A DNA stretch of 64,000 nt from Scolanthus callimorphus. Its lineage: Eukaryota > Cnidaria > Anthozoa > Actiniaria > Edwardsiidae. Both the position numbers and the translations under genes were made by a program. The stretch lies in NCBI GenBank assembly GCA_033964015.1, contig CM066924.1, forward strand, positions 11,062,625 through 11,126,624. Direction: 5' to 3'. Of this stretch, positions 9,910-20,668 are shown in pieces. The stretch's first letter is position 1, and every line of letters starts with the position of its first letter. The notes beneath the pieces are model-generated. The model did no database searches and had not been told where the DNA came from. It saw nothing but the letters and a program-made list of their open reading frames with translations.

Positions 9910-11546
9910 TAAGGTGGCCCCGAGTATTTATTGCAGAAATAGACCTCAACTTCTAGCGTATGTTTGACCCTGAAAAAATCTTCCGATTTCCATAATTGTT
10001 CTCACCCTCTGCACTACCAAATGCTGTAGTTCATTGATATATTAAGCTCGTCTGTTAAGGATATTTTAAATTTTCCAAAGGAGGTGTTTTTAGAATAATT
10101 GTTATAACTTGAAAATTCGACCGTGAATGATCTTATTACTAGCTAAAATCGCATCCATAGTAACAAGGGTTTACTCAGAGAAATTCTCAGGTCAGCTTTT
10201 CCCATGCGATTTAAGTTATAAACGATGTAATAATTTTACCTCTAAAAATGTCTCATTCCACTTCTGTTTAGTGTTCCGAGCGCGGATATCAGAAAAGTAG
10301 GGAAGCTCTTCAGTATTATATCGGCTAATGTTCACTCTTAATTATATAAAAGAGAAAATAAAATCGAGTATCTACAGAAAGCGACATTTAATAAACGAAT
10401 GAGAGCAACGTCTTGTCCAGAATGTGATGTTGCTATAATATTCAATTCGAGCTCAAAATAACTAAATTGCTGGAATTGTTTCGCAAGTTTCTTTCTTGAG
10501 AGGTAGAGTACAACCAACTGAGAAGACTTACCAAGTTTGGGCTCCCCTTTCCAATACTATGTTGAGAAACATTATCCAAAAGGAGTCAGTATTTCGTCGC
10601 TCGAACACAAACGCCAAGAAAACCCATATGTTTATGAACTCAGCGTTCTCGTCTCAGTGCACTTGGTGCTAAATACTTCACGTGCGACGCTTTCTCGACC
10701 CGCGGGATCGGAAAAGATACCGGATATTAACTTGTCTTACTTCGGGACTAGGAAGCGTCGCATGTGAAGAATTTAGCAGAGTGCACTGAGGCGAGAACAC
10801 TGCACTCATAACATGTGGGTTTTCTTGGCGTTTGTGTTGGAGCAACGAAACACTGACTCCTTTTGGATAATGTTTCTCAACATAGTATTGAAAAGACGAG
10901 CCCAAACTTGGTAAGTCTTCTCAGTTAGTTGTACTCACCTCTCACGAAAGAAACTTATGAAACAATTCCAGCAATTTAGTTATTTCGAGCTGGAATTGAA
11001 TATTATAGCAACAGCACATTCTGGACAAGAAGCTGCTCTCGTTCGTTTATTAAATACCGCTTTCTGTAGATACTCGATTCTATTTTCTCTTTTATATAAT
11101 TAAGAGTGAACATTAGCCGATATAATCCTGAAGAGCTCCCCTACTTTTCTGGTATCCGCGCTCGGCACACTAAACAGAAGTGGAATAAGACATTTTTAGA
11201 GGTAAAATTATTACATCGTTTACAATTTAAATCGCATGGGAAAAGCTGACCTGGGCATTTCTCTGAGTAAACCCTTATTACTATAGATGCGAGTTTAGCT
11301 GGTAATAAGATCATTCACGGTCGAGTTTTCAAGTTATACCAATTATTCTAAAAACACCTCTTTTGGAAAATTTAAAATATCCCAAACACACGAGCCTAAT
11401 ATATCAAATGAACTAACCCATTTGGTTGTGCAGAGGTTGCTTAAGCTCTGTGAGAACAATTATGGGAATCGGAAGATTTTTTCAGGGTCAAACATACGCT
11501 AGAAGTTGAGGTATATTTCTGCAATAAATACTCGGGAGCCACCTTA
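9910..11546. repeat. Giant near-palindrome, ~780-790 bp arms with ~60-bp spacer
   Basis: The left arm starts AAGGTGGCCCCGAGTATTTA and the right arm ends with its reverse complement. Matching blocks occur along the whole length, for example TTTGACCCTGAAAAAATCTT, GTGTTTTTAGAATAATTG, ATTATTACATCGTTT and AGACTTACCAAGTTTGGGCT. The spacer lies at about 10690-10750. Mirrored open frames (plus 10537-10767, minus 10678-10905) both begin MGS-FQYYVEKHYPKGVS, simply because the arms are copies. Arms differ by scattered substitutions and small indels, so this is an old foldback or a palindromic duplication and not an assembly artefact of identical sequence. Confidence 0.85.
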
Positions 11547-11552
11547 ATTTCC

Positions 11553-11612
11553 AATGTAAAGCGCATAGAACGTGGCTATATGCGCTATATAAATGTAGTA
11601 TTATTATTAAGA
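11553..11612 (+). repeat. LINE/SINE 3' end with ATT tail
   Basis: TGTAAAGCGCATAGAACGTG followed by GCTATATGCGCTATATAAAT and (TTA)n is the stem-loop plus microsatellite typical of the 3' ends of L2/CR1-type LINEs and the SINEs that borrow them. The stem is GCGCATA/TATGCGC. No upstream body is recognisable. Confidence 0.6.
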
Positions 11613-12003
11613 TGCGAATTTATTGTTCATATTAGTGGGCCGCGCCCTTAACTTATTTTATATTCAATTAATTAGCAAAAGGAGAAAAAAGAAAATCAAA
11701 CGCCTCGTATGATATATATTATTTAAATTTTAATACACATGCCTGCTTTTCTAGCTTGCGGATAAGACACGCAATAAAAAGAAGATAAATCCTATTCCAC
11801 TAAAAAAAATGCTTTTCATGGATCCGTGAGTGTCGTGCTTATCACCTTGAACAAAACCTAGTTTTCAGCCAGTTAAAAGTTTAAAGACTTAAAAGTCTGT
11901 TTAAGGATACGGTACACGTCCACTCGTGGCCATGGAAACAAATTCACAGGGCGCCCATTTTCTCATCATGCCTGCATGTTCTATATCAAACTGATTTGAG
12001 AAT

Positions 12004-12249
12004 AATATATAGATTTTAGCACTGCCTAAAAGCGGAGCTCCAATCAATACATTACAAGACTTTTCTAGTTTTGATGACGTTGTGCACCCCTTTGCCTCAA
12101 AGATAACTTAACCCAATTTTTGCCACCAGGCAATGTTGCCTTCTTGAGATATCGACTTTTCTAGTTTTTATGACGTCATGCCACGTAACCTTGGTGGTGT
12201 CTATTGAGTCTTCTATCGTCACGAAGTGACGGGCTGTTTTCTTGTATAG
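12004..12249 (-). mobile_element. CRE-satellite element fragment, hairpin terminus on the left
   Basis: TATATAGATTTTAGCACTGC followed by CTAAAAGCGGAGCTCC marks the terminus. About two degenerate monomers follow, with GATGACGTTGTGCACCCC and TATGACGTCATGCCACGTAA. The element is cut off by the TIR element that begins at 12250. Confidence 0.55.
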
Positions 12250-13293
12250 ATTTATAATTAGGCAGGTGCGATGCACGTGCAAACCAAACCTCGTTTTGGG
12301 GTTTTCGGTACAATTTCTAAAATACTAAAGTTGCAAACCACTGCACTTTGCGTGTATGTGGTCATTGTTAATTGAACTCTCATCTGACAAACGTTGCCAA
12401 CCCTACGTATGCATAACTAAACGCACGATTTATTTCAGTGCATTCCCAGGAGAGGGTAGTGCAATCGGCAAGAAAACACGAACAAATCAGCCAATAAAAG
12501 TCAAGGGACAATTTACAACCCAGAAAGTTTGAGCGTGAAGGGCGTGGTCGCCTTACTAGCTGGCTGCGGCGATAAGGCCAGAGTAACAAGATAAGGACAG
12601 AGTAACAAGCCAGAAATATTTTCTTTAAAGTAGATGCATTTTGAAAGAAGTAGATCCATTTTAAGCAATACTGCTACAAGCAGAAAGTTCTCATAGTTTT
12701 TCATCCAAAATATAATCACACCACGCACGTTTTTTAAATAGTGTATTGTTTTCTTTTTGTTGGCCGCTCCCTCCTGGGAATGCACTGAAATAAATCTTGC
12801 GTTTAGTTACGTGTACGTAGGGTTGGCTGAGTTTCCACCATCAATAACAGTCCAGTTGCCTATATTTCACAGTCGTGGAATGGCAAACTTTATCTTCCTA
12901 ATTCTTCAAACCGTATGGACGAAACACGCTCAAACTTACTCAGGTAGTTTACGAACTGCTATTTTTCCATTGCAATAGCGAGGGAGAGCTTAGAATGACG
13001 TATTTGGCTCGCATGAGTAAAAGGTTATTTGACCTTAGGAAATCGAATAATTTGGCGATAAATTTGTATCTCTACAAGGCATGTTCCTGTCGCATCGCGT
13101 TCGTCTTATCCATTTGAACACGTCTAGGATGAATTTGGAAGGATTGGACTATTGTATGATGAGAGTTCAATTAACAATGACCATCATACACGCAAATGCA
13201 GTGGTTTGCAACTTTAGTATTTTAGAAATTGTACCGAAAACCCCAAAATGAGGTTTTGTTTGCACGTGCATCGCACCTGCCTAACTATAAATA
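12250..13293. mobile_element. 1.04-kb element with ~140-bp terminal inverted repeats and a second inner inverted pair
   Basis: The left arm (GGCAGGTGCGATGCACGTGC, GGGGTTTTCGGTACAATTTC, GTCATTGTTAATTGAACTCT) is mirrored at 13155-13293. A second inverted pair, at 12400-12475 and 12765-12830, carries CTACGTA, AACTAAACGCA and TTTCAGTGCATTCCCAGGAG. No transposase is seen. The segment at 12875-12935 (GCAAACTTTATCTTCCTAAT, CAAACCGTATGGACGAAA) recurs at 20018-20072. Confidence 0.75.
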
Positions 13294-13419
13294 TCTAGTA
13301 TTCGTTTCAATATTCATAAACTAGAAGCATTGATGATTACATGCGTTTCACATCAGATCGGTCGGATGGTTGCAAGGGGTTTGAAATATGATTTGAAAAT
13401 GAATGTATTTTTTGAAATA

Positions 13420-14235
13420 ATTACCCGCGGGCCAAGTTAAGTTGGAAGCTATCTAATGTCAAAGTCACGTGATATGACGTCACTGATTACGGCCAAAAAA
13501 AAAAAATTACCCGCGGGCCACCTTAAAGGCAACTTTTGTCAAGTTTGGTCGAAATTATTGGATCTTTCTTTCCGGAGATATTTTTTTCTTTTTCTTTCCT
13601 GAATAAAACCTATAGTGGTGACACACAGGTATCCCAATTCTAGGTGGTTACAGGCGTTTGAACCCGATGAGAAAAAATCGATTTCTCTGCAAGGCAACAT
13701 GTTCAGAAGACCAAACTTGTGGTCACTAATCTTTGTGTTAAGGGGGGTGCTGATGTAGAGAGATGTGATGTAGATGTGACGTCGTTGTCGTTATTGCTTT
13801 CGCGTAAACTAAGAAAAATTAATATCTAAGGAGGAAAGGTTGTGAAACAACCAAACTTAAACAATTGTTTTAGGAAGAGGGAGAAATGCAACAGCATGGT
13901 CACCTGGTGCGACGCAGCCGATGACGTTATCTTTTAATTATAAAAAAACAAAAGGTTGTAAGACAACGAAACTTGAACAAATTATGTTGGTGTTGATACA
14001 AGAAAGATAGTCACGTGATGTGACATAATCAATGACGTTATCCTTTGAGAACCTTCGAATAAACAAAGAAAAATTCACTCTGATAGGTTAAAACTATGTT
14101 CTATTTCATTGATAAAGTAATCGATTTATCATAAAGGCGTTAGGACACAATTTTCTCTGACTTCATTGGCAAAATAGAGCACTTGTGATGTTAGGGGAGA
14201 CACTTGGCCCGTTGTAAAAACGCTCGCATGCGGTT
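13420..14235. repeat. Degenerate CRE-satellite monomers and CCCGCGGGCC motif repeats
   Basis: ATTACCCGCGGGCCA occurs at 13421 and 13505, the second continuing CCTTAA, as at 20079. At 13440-14060 about four eroded ~120-bp units carry AACCAAACTT, GTCACGTGATATGACGTCAC and GATGACGTTATC. No coding frame is visible. Confidence 0.5.
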
Positions 14236-15470
14236 CTTTTTATAAATTTAATATCTTTATTATTTTCTATAGCAACATACAAAGACAACATATGGATGAT
14301 ATAGATAAAGATATATAGATAACGCACATATAGTAATTTGTGAAAATAAATAAAGAGATGAAACTAAAGAAAAAAAAAAGAATAATAATAACAATAACAT
14401 ACAAGCACCCCCTCTCCCCATCCCACACAAACAAAAGACGGCTTACAAAAGATTTTGACATTCAAAGTATTTTTTGCTATTTTGCACAGTGCTTCTCTAG
14501 AGTGCCATTTTGGTTTGCAATGAAATGTTCGATTTGCTGAAAATATTTCATTCTCTTTAGAAAAATGTCGAAGTTTGGCTTGATCCCACTGAGACGGCAT
14601 TTAAAAACAACACTGTTAGCAACAAGAATAATAAAATTGAGTAGTTGATTATTCGGTTTTTCCCAGATACCCAGAATGATCGTACTTTCCTTGAATACCG
14701 CGCCTTCGTATATGCCATAATCATCTAACCACGTCATGAGACGCGACCAAAAGGTTTTAGTACAAGAACAGTGGCAGAAAATGTGCTCAGGCGTTTCCTC
14801 CGTAGCTTGACAAAAGGGAGAGGCTACAATCTTCATTTTACAAAGTATCTTGTTTGTGTAAAGGATTCGATGCTGTATTTTATATTGAAATGCTCTTAAC
14901 GAGGAGTCCAAAGTTGATTTAAAAGGCACAAGATATATGGCTGCCCAATCGAGATTTTGATCGGGGTATTGTGCGTTGTAGCGTAAAGCAGCAGTTGGGA
15001 CTATTGATTTCATATTGACAAAATGTTCACAGATAAGCCGAGCAGTAAAGCAATCGCTAGAGACCTCTTCACCGTTTAGACAAATTGTTGGATGGATGTC
15101 TGGAGTCGTGGACTCAACTTCGGGGTTGGGATTAGAAGATTTTAAAGATTGCTTCCACTCTTTAGGGATTGAATGATATATACTAACAAGGTAAAGATAA
15201 TCGGCGGCAGAAAATTTTTCATAGACATTGGCGAAGTACTGAAATTAACGGAGGGCCCCTTCGTTGGAAAGAATGGCGCCGCATGCGGTTCTTGGTTTTA
15301 CAACGTTTTCGTGTCTCCCAGACACAACAAGTCCTTGATCGGGGTCTTGATATTCAGGGTAGTTGATTGGAGGCAAAACAACATCGAGGGAGAAAACCTG
15401 ACTGACACAACTAGTCAGTAAAAACAGTCCTTCGTTTAGAGGAGCAGATAACGAGCTAAACATTACAATG
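14236..15470 (-). pseudogene. Tx1/L1-like LINE ORF2, 3' end with zinc-binding domain
   Basis: On the minus strand 14479-15190 encodes the C-terminal part of a Tx1/L1-type polymerase. It has IYHSIPKEWK, then WAAIYLVPFKSTLDSSLRAF, QYKIQHRILYTNKILCKM, and a Cys/His knuckle (SPFCQATEETPEHIFCHC) of the RT zinc-binding type, then TFWSRLMTWL. Upstream, towards 15470, the frame is broken by stops, and I could not assign the peptide there. The 3' untranslated end (14236-14478) contains AATAATAAC repeats, a T-rich run and AATAAAGATATT. The copy is 5'-truncated and decayed, and lies inside the helicase intron in the gene's own orientation. Confidence 0.75.
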
Positions 15471-15496
15471 GCGAAAACATTACAATGATATACAAC

Positions 15497-15687
15497 CTGT
15501 CCAAAAGATGCCTGGTGTAGAGGGCTTTCAGTGACTGGTGGAGCTGGCCGCTGGCAGAGAGCTTTTCTGGGGTGACGTAAACAAGCTTCAGATGGGGTTG
15601 CTTTAGGGCCAGATCCTGGTACACTGAGTTGACGTGGCGAGTGGCATCCCTACTGGTGACGTCTCCAGACAGATGTGTGGCAGGAAT
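15497..15687 (-). CDS. BLM: BLM-type RecQ helicase, exon between motifs Ia and II
   Basis: The minus-strand exon of 191 bases follows a TGTTTAG acceptor and ends at an ACAG/GTTGTA donor. It encodes IPATHLSGDVTSRDATRHVN, then KLVYVTPEKLSASGQLH and LYTRHLLDR. In BLM this stretch follows the VISPL(K/R)SLI motif, carries the VTPEK motif Ib and ends just before the DEAH box. It starts in phase 0 (the exon at 16434 ends on a complete AGG codon) and ends with AG, whose Arg codon is finished by the G opening the 3640-3828 exon. No disruptions are visible. Confidence 0.92.
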
Positions 15688-16433
15688 CTAAACAGACAAG
15701 ATTCAAATTATGCTGAACTCAAAAAAGATTTTAAGCTCGACGGGATCGAACATAGCTGAAACAGGTACTACAGTATGTGGCTCTAACTCTTGTCGCTCAC
15801 TTTTTCCGACCCTTTTTTTAAGTTAGTTCTCTTGTAATAAAATGTGCAGCTAAAATGACAATGCCTTCCCTTTATTTAACTATTTGCTTTTAGTTACATG
15901 GGACTAGCAGCTTGTTTGCTGGCTTTATGTCGCCAATGCGCACTCTCGAATCTTTGTTACACGTGTTATACGGAACCATACCTTAATGGGATTTTAAGGG
16001 TCATAGCGTAGTTTCCAAAACAAAGCGCATAGTTTGCTGGGGGAGGCCCACAATGTAGAACAGGTTTGGACGATATTACCAGAACAGCCAACAGCAACAA
16101 CGAAAATACTATTTCCACTGGTCTAACTGCGTATACAAGACATGGCCTCATGATTATAATTGTCATTTCGTCGCTACTCCCGTTGTAAGGCGGCACCCTT
16201 GGTCCCGTGTATGGGTCAGGGTGCTTTTACGTCTCATTGTGCTCACCTGGCGATGCTCAATGAGACGTAAAAGCGCCCTTACCCACACACGGGACCAAGG
16301 GTGCCGCCTTACAACGGGAGTAGCATACCCTCCCACCCCACGGTGTCGTCCTCGCCTTTAGGAACTTCGACAGGTCTCCTCCCATAATTTATAAAGCACA
16401 ATGAGACCAGTGAAAATTATCTACGATACGTAC
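15688..16433. other. Helicase intron, 0.75 kb
   Basis: It has a consensus GTACGT donor and a TTTAG acceptor. Its only notable content is the foldback element at 16173-16324. Confidence 0.7.
16173..16324. mobile_element. Foldback MITE, ~65-bp arms
   Basis: GCTACTCCCGTTGTAAGGCG, GCACCCTTGGTCCCGTGT and TTTTACGTCTCATTG are mirrored on the right, with a ~20-base loop (TGCTCACCTGGCGATGCT). Few mismatches separate the arms, suggesting a fairly young insertion. Confidence 0.85.
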
Positions 16434-16702
16434 CCTCATTGAGTTTAGCCTTTGAACTTGATCTTGAATGAGGGACTTAAGAGGCGAAATAACAAAAGTG
16501 ACTCCGGTTCCCATGAGTGCAGTGACTTGGTAGCAAAGACTCTTGCCCCCTCCAGTGGGCATCAAAACAAAGCAGTTCTTCCTTAACATAGCGGCATTGA
16601 TCACTTGCAGCTGGTTTGTACGCAGTCTGGTAATTTGAAAGACATCGCGTAGAATCTTCCACATGTCTTTGGAGTGAGGGTAGTCTGTTCGGCGCAGCTC
16701 AG
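16434..16702 (-). CDS. BLM: BLM-type RecQ helicase, exon with motifs 0, I and Ia
   Basis: The minus-strand exon of 269 bases runs from an AAATAG acceptor to a G/GTACGT donor. It reads ELRRTDYPHSKDMWKILRDV, then the RecQ motif 0 (LRTNQLQVINAAML), Walker A (VLMPTGGGKSLCYQ) and motif Ia (FVISPLKSLIQDQVQRL). These contact adenine, the ATP phosphates and single-stranded DNA respectively. All key residues (Q of motif 0 and GGGKS) are intact. It opens with two bases of a split codon, so the previous exon must end with one. The exon at 28936-29511 does so. Confidence 0.93.
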
Positions 16703-16869
16703 CTATTTACATATTGTAGTAAGGAAAAATATTAAATAATGAGATCACATCAGAAGTTTACGTTGGAACGCTGTATTTAAGTGACTTTTTCCTGCTTACC
16801 TACCCCTAATCTAAACACGAGGGGGGTTTAGATGTCCAAGACAGTTATGGAAACGCGAGACGAAGTATA

Positions 16870-17133
16870 ACGCACTTCTGTGAAAGCAGCTAAATATCTA
16901 ACAATAGTTCCTAAATTTACAATTTTAAACTGTACTCCTTTTCAAATGTGTAAAATTCAATGACAAGAATGCATCTCATTTGTTCCTTTTTTTCTGAAAA
17001 CCTTGTCAACTGTAAACTAAGTCCGTAAATTACCTCGATTCTCGGCAATAACCCAAATACATCCCGCGGGCCGTGGGCCTACGGCCCTTGGGATGTATTT
17101 GGGTTATTGCCTCGAATCTCGGTAATTAACTCT
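16870..17133 (+). mobile_element. ~265-bp repeat with terminal foldback, copy 1
   Basis: This is collinear with 55996-56260 (ACAATAGTTCCTA, AAACTGTACTCCTTTTCAAA, CTGAAAACCTTGTCAACTGT). It ends in a hairpin at 17029-17126, where ATTACCTCGATTCTCGGCAA and ATACATCCCGCGGG are mirrored. No coding capacity. Confidence 0.75.
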
Positions 17134-17563
17134 AACTTATTATATAGATTTAGGCACTGCCTAAAAGCGGAGCTCGCAGTCAATTTTATGCCATTTATCA
17201 AGCTTGGCGTCATCGTTGATGTCTCTATGACGCACACATCATTCATGAGACCACTTCGTTGCAGTCCTCTGGTGACCTAGACAATTCTACCAAATTGGTT
17301 GTCTTAGAGCCTTCCCTTCACGAGAAATAAATGTTTCAAACATAGATGACGTCATCAGTGACGTCAAATCACGTGACCATTTTGTTCCGCTCCTCTGGTG
17401 ACCTAGACAATTCTACCCAAGATTGCTTATCTTAGAGTTTTCCCTTTACCAGATATGAATTTTTCGAGCAAGGATGGCGTCATCGGTGACGTCACATCAC
17501 GTGACCTCTAATGACCTAGACAATTCTACCCAAGTTTGGTTGTCTCAGAGTATTCCCTTAAGG

Positions 17564-19180
17564 GTGTTCGGAAGCTTGGTTGCTAGGGAAATTTGAAACA
17601 GCTCTAATTCAGCGACACTTTACTCAATCATGACCAATTTTGCGCCATGACATCATCAGCATCTCTTGTCCCTAGTCGAAGAGGAGTGCTTCAGGATAGG
17701 GCTCTCGATCAACAACAAGAAGACCAAAGTCATGTCTTTTAACATCCCGTTCCTCCCACTGACGACGAGTGACGGTGCCCCTCTGGAGGAAGTCGCTGAT
17801 TTTAAGTACCTGGGTTCGTGGGTAAACTCCTCCAGCCATGATATCAAGATCCGCAAGGCACTCGCTTGGAAAGCGCTCAATGACATGTCCTCCGTCTGGA
17901 AGTCCAACCTGACGCGCGAACTAAAAATCAAATTCTTTCGTGCAACCATTGAGTCCATCCTCTTGTACGGGAGTGAATGCTGGGCATTAACCACCTCTCT
18001 CGAGAATTCCCTAGATGGCTGCTACACACGAATGTTAAGGGCCGTCCTTAACGTCTGTTGGAGTGACCACATCCCGAACCACGTCCTCTACGGTGATCTG
18101 CCTAGAATATCTGACAGGGTGGCCTGCCGCAGACTTGGCCTCGCCGGACATTGTTACCGCCACGAAGAGCTCACAGCAAATCATCTCGTCTTTTGTGGGA
18201 GCCAACGCACGGCAACCGCCGCCCCGGTCGACCAGCGACAATTAACTATGGTTGACACTCTCCGGAGCGATACCGGGGCGGCCAATACCACTGAGCTTGG
18301 CTCCTGTATGCTCAACAGGAGCGACTGGAGCTCGAGATGCGAGGTTCGGCTGAGGCCGCCGCAGTAAGTAAGTAAGTACATCATCAAAGAACGACAATAC
18401 CAACGATGACGTCATCGGGCCACGCCCATGGTCACGTGACCGGGAGTAGAAAAAAGACTAATTTGACTTCAAATAGACGTTTTTCGAAAATTTTTTGTTA
18501 TAGATATATTTTTCATGAGCATCTTCATAAAGTTAAGTATGGATTTGCAATTTCGATTTAAAATGAGGAAATGACGAGTGCACAAAGTCGTGTTTTGGCT
18601 GTTTTTGGCTATAACTTTCGCAATTTTTATCCTAAATGCAAATCCATACTTAACTTTGTGAACATTATGCTGTTCTATCGATTTGCTTTAAAATATTTGC
18701 GAAATATTAAGATTCGCGGGAGAATTAGTGTTTTAAAGAAACACGAATTGATGCGCTAGGAGGCTTGGTTACCAAGGAAGTGTAAAACAAATTTATATTT
18801 TATTTTCCACCAGAAAATAGAAATCAAGCAACCAATGGAAGAGAAATACATCGTAACATTGTTTAAGAAGCGAAAAAGAAAGTTCAAACCCGAAAATGCC
18901 AAAAAATCGAAAAAGAAAAAGAAGCGCACGCAGGGTTTGAACTCGGTACCAATGGGCCACAGAGGCTTGTCGAATAATGTGTTCTCAGAAATTGTATATA
19001 AACCTTCGCTCGAGAGACTGCAAGTGCGTAGACTGAACAAAGCTACAATTTAGGCATTTCAGACTGTTTCTTTCTTCTTTAACGCCGTAGAAACAATAAC
19101 GGTATGATTTCCTAGCATGGTATGATTTTCTACTATACAGAGTTGCTAATTACTTTTCAAAATGGTTAATTTCAAAATGG
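17564..19180. mobile_element. DNA element nested in composite A (right end lost)
   Basis: It starts GGGTGTTCGGAAGCTTGGTT, like the complete copy at 35094-36468. It matches that copy through AGTTAAGTATGGATTTGCAA, CTTGGTTACCAAGGAAGTGT and AACGGTATGATTTCCTAGCA, but stops near 19180 without the right TIR. A LINE occupies 17659-18377. Confidence 0.7.
17659..18377 (+). pseudogene. 5'-truncated non-LTR retrotransposon, RT C-terminal half, with (AAGT)n tail and 9-bp TSD
   Basis: A 233-residue open frame matches the region after the catalytic palm of non-LTR polymerases: INNKKTKVMSFNI, EEVADFKYLGSWV, ESILLYGSECWAL, RMLRAVLNVCWSDHI and PNHVLYGDLPRISDRV. The frame is uninterrupted to its stop, where AAGTAAGTAAGTA forms the 3' tail. 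Flanking ACATCATCA at 17650-17658 and 18378-18386 is a target-site duplication. The homologous sequence near 35175 lacks the insert, giving an empty site. Intact reading and a clear duplication suggest a relatively recent insertion. Confidence 0.85.
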
Positions 19181-19737
19181 TTAAATCCTCTAATGACCTA
19201 GACAAGTCTACCTAAGTTTGGTTGTCTTACAGCCTTCCCTTCACGAGATATTAATTTTTCAAGCATAGGTGACGTTATCGATGACGTCACATCACGTGAC
19301 CACTATATTTCACTCCTCTGGTGACCTAGACAACACTGCCCAAGTTTGGTTGTTTTAGACTCTTCCCTTCACAAGATATTAATTTTTCAAGCATAGATGA
19401 CGTCATCGATGACGTCACATTATTTCACTCCTCGTGACCACTAGATTTCACTCCTCTGATGACCTAGACAACACTACCCAAGTTAGTTTATTTAGAGTCT
19501 TCCCTTCCCACGAGAAATGAATGTCTCAATCATCATTCCGGGTTTCATGGGTTTTCTGTGGTAAGAGATCGCGGGCGCAGCCGTAATCAGCCGTCATCGA
19601 TGACGTCACATCACGTGACCGTGCTACAGCACCCCCCTTGTAGCATAGACAAAATATCCCAAATATTGTTATCTTAGCATGTTCCCTTGAGGAGAAATAA
19701 TTTTTTCTTTGTATACCACAGGGTTCCCATGTGTACA

Positions 19738-19762
19738 CGGACGGACGGACGGACGGACGGAC
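19738..19762. repeat. (ACGG)n microsatellite
   Basis: Six GGAC/ACGG units inside composite A. A shorter equivalent run lies at 37373-37387 in composite B, so it belongs to the element. Confidence 0.85.
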
Positions 19763-20004
19763 ACTATAGGTTTAATACCAGAAAAATAAAGAAAACATCA
19801 TATCTCCCGAAGGGAAGCTTCTATAGAAGCCAAACTTGGACAAACTTTCAAAGACCATAAGAGGAACTTTACACCAAAGTCACGTGCCCTTACGTCATCA
19901 ATGACGTCATTAAAATGGACTACAATGTCCGTGACGTTCAAAAATGAACTCCATGGGTTACTGTATACGTTTTTCTCTTATCTATGGTGCTCCGCTCGTA
20001 TATT

Positions 20005-20100
20005 CAGAGTCGTGGAACTGGCAAACTTTAGCTTCCTAATTCTTCAAACCGTATGGACGAAAAACGCTCAAACGGGTCATTACCCGCGGGCCACCTTAAC
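20005..20100 (+). repeat. Shared ~65-bp segment plus CCCGCGGGCCACCTTAA end
   Basis: GTCGTGGAACTGGCAAACTT, CCTAATTCTTCAAACCGTAT and GGACGAAAAACGCTCAAAC repeat the segment at 12875-12935. The sequence then ends in TTACCCGCGGGCCACCTTAA, the same motif as at 13508. It marks a transposon end of unknown type. Confidence 0.5.
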
Positions 20101-20288
20101 CTGTAACATTTCATTATTGACGCATGTATTTCAAATATTTCAGATTTCGATCCTTACTTACGCTGTTATTACCGGATTGTAAACAACTCGTAATAAAACT
20201 GTTTGAAACCGTTAGCAAGATGTTGGAGTCAGCAATACATTCGAAATCCGACGTGGCTCAGTACCACTAAATACGTCTCAGGATAAGA
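20101..20288 (+). repeat. Possible remnant of the BEL 5' LTR and leader
   Basis: This is the sequence between a repeat end and the BEL gag start. TGTAACATTT at 20101 and TTGTAAACA near 20188 could be LTR edges, but no second LTR is present to confirm this and no primer-binding site is clear. Confidence 0.25.
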
Positions 20289-20668
20289 ATGGCAGAGGAA
20301 GCCCTAAAAGCTAGACGCACGGCCAAGGGCACGTTCACTAGAAAGAAGAACACGTTTTATGGCGCTCTAGCGCGAGAGGAAAATTTCGACACCGTCAAAG
20401 GTATTTTCAACGAGCTTACCTATGCCTGGTCAGCAGTGGAAGGTAAGCATGAATCATATTCAACATTATTAGAAGATGAAAGAGAAGTAGACGCCAGCGT
20501 ATCCTGGATCGCTGAGCTGCAAGGAATTTATGACGAAGCGGAATCGCTTTTAAAGAAACGCGAGAGAAAATGTCATTAAAGAGAAGGAGGAAGAAGCGCG
20601 CGTGGCGTATGAGAAGCTGACCAAAAGGAAAGCATCATTGAATGAAATATTTGTTACTTTACTAAAAT
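20289..20668 (+). pseudogene. BEL/Pao retrotransposon gag, N-terminal part
   Basis: The frame opens MAEEALKARRTAKGTFTRKK and continues with a helical, charged segment (ELTYAWSAVEGKHESYSTLL), as in the N-terminus of cnidarian BEL/Pao gag proteins. The frame shifts near 20575, after which the alternative frame reads VIKEKEEEARVAYEKLTKRK in gag style. It is then cut by a LINE inserted in opposite orientation. Gag would assemble the capsid-like particle. The remaining element resumes at 21857. Confidence 0.65.

Larger units (their letters stand above)
17141..20004. mobile_element. CRE-satellite composite element A, with nested insertions
   Basis: The left hairpin terminus is TATATAGATTTAGGCACTGC followed by CTAAAAGCGGAGCTC. 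The right terminus is near 19984 (CTATGGTGCTCCGCTCG). Satellite monomers (CCTCTGGTGACCTAGACAA, CAAGTTTGGTTGTCTTAGAG, GATGACGTCA pairs, CACATCACGTGACC) occupy 17200-17560 and 19180-19680, with an (ACGG)n run at 19738-19762 and one more unit to about 19930. The array is interrupted by a TIR element (17564-19180), which is itself interrupted by a LINE (17659-18377). Composite B at 34991 has the same order without the LINE. Confidence 0.7.

Noticed and set aside
10537..10905. Two mirrored open frames both starting MGS-FQYYVEKHYPKGVS
   Set aside because: They lie on opposite arms of the giant palindrome, so their similarity follows from the repeat. Neither has splice sites or a domain.
14267..14600. 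Short frames in the low-complexity A/T-rich tract
   Set aside because: They lie in the 3' untranslated tail of the antisense LINE.
18571..19053. Lys-rich frames inside the nested DNA element
   Set aside because: The homologous copy at 35094-36468 does not preserve the frame, so the Lys runs reflect A-rich sequence.
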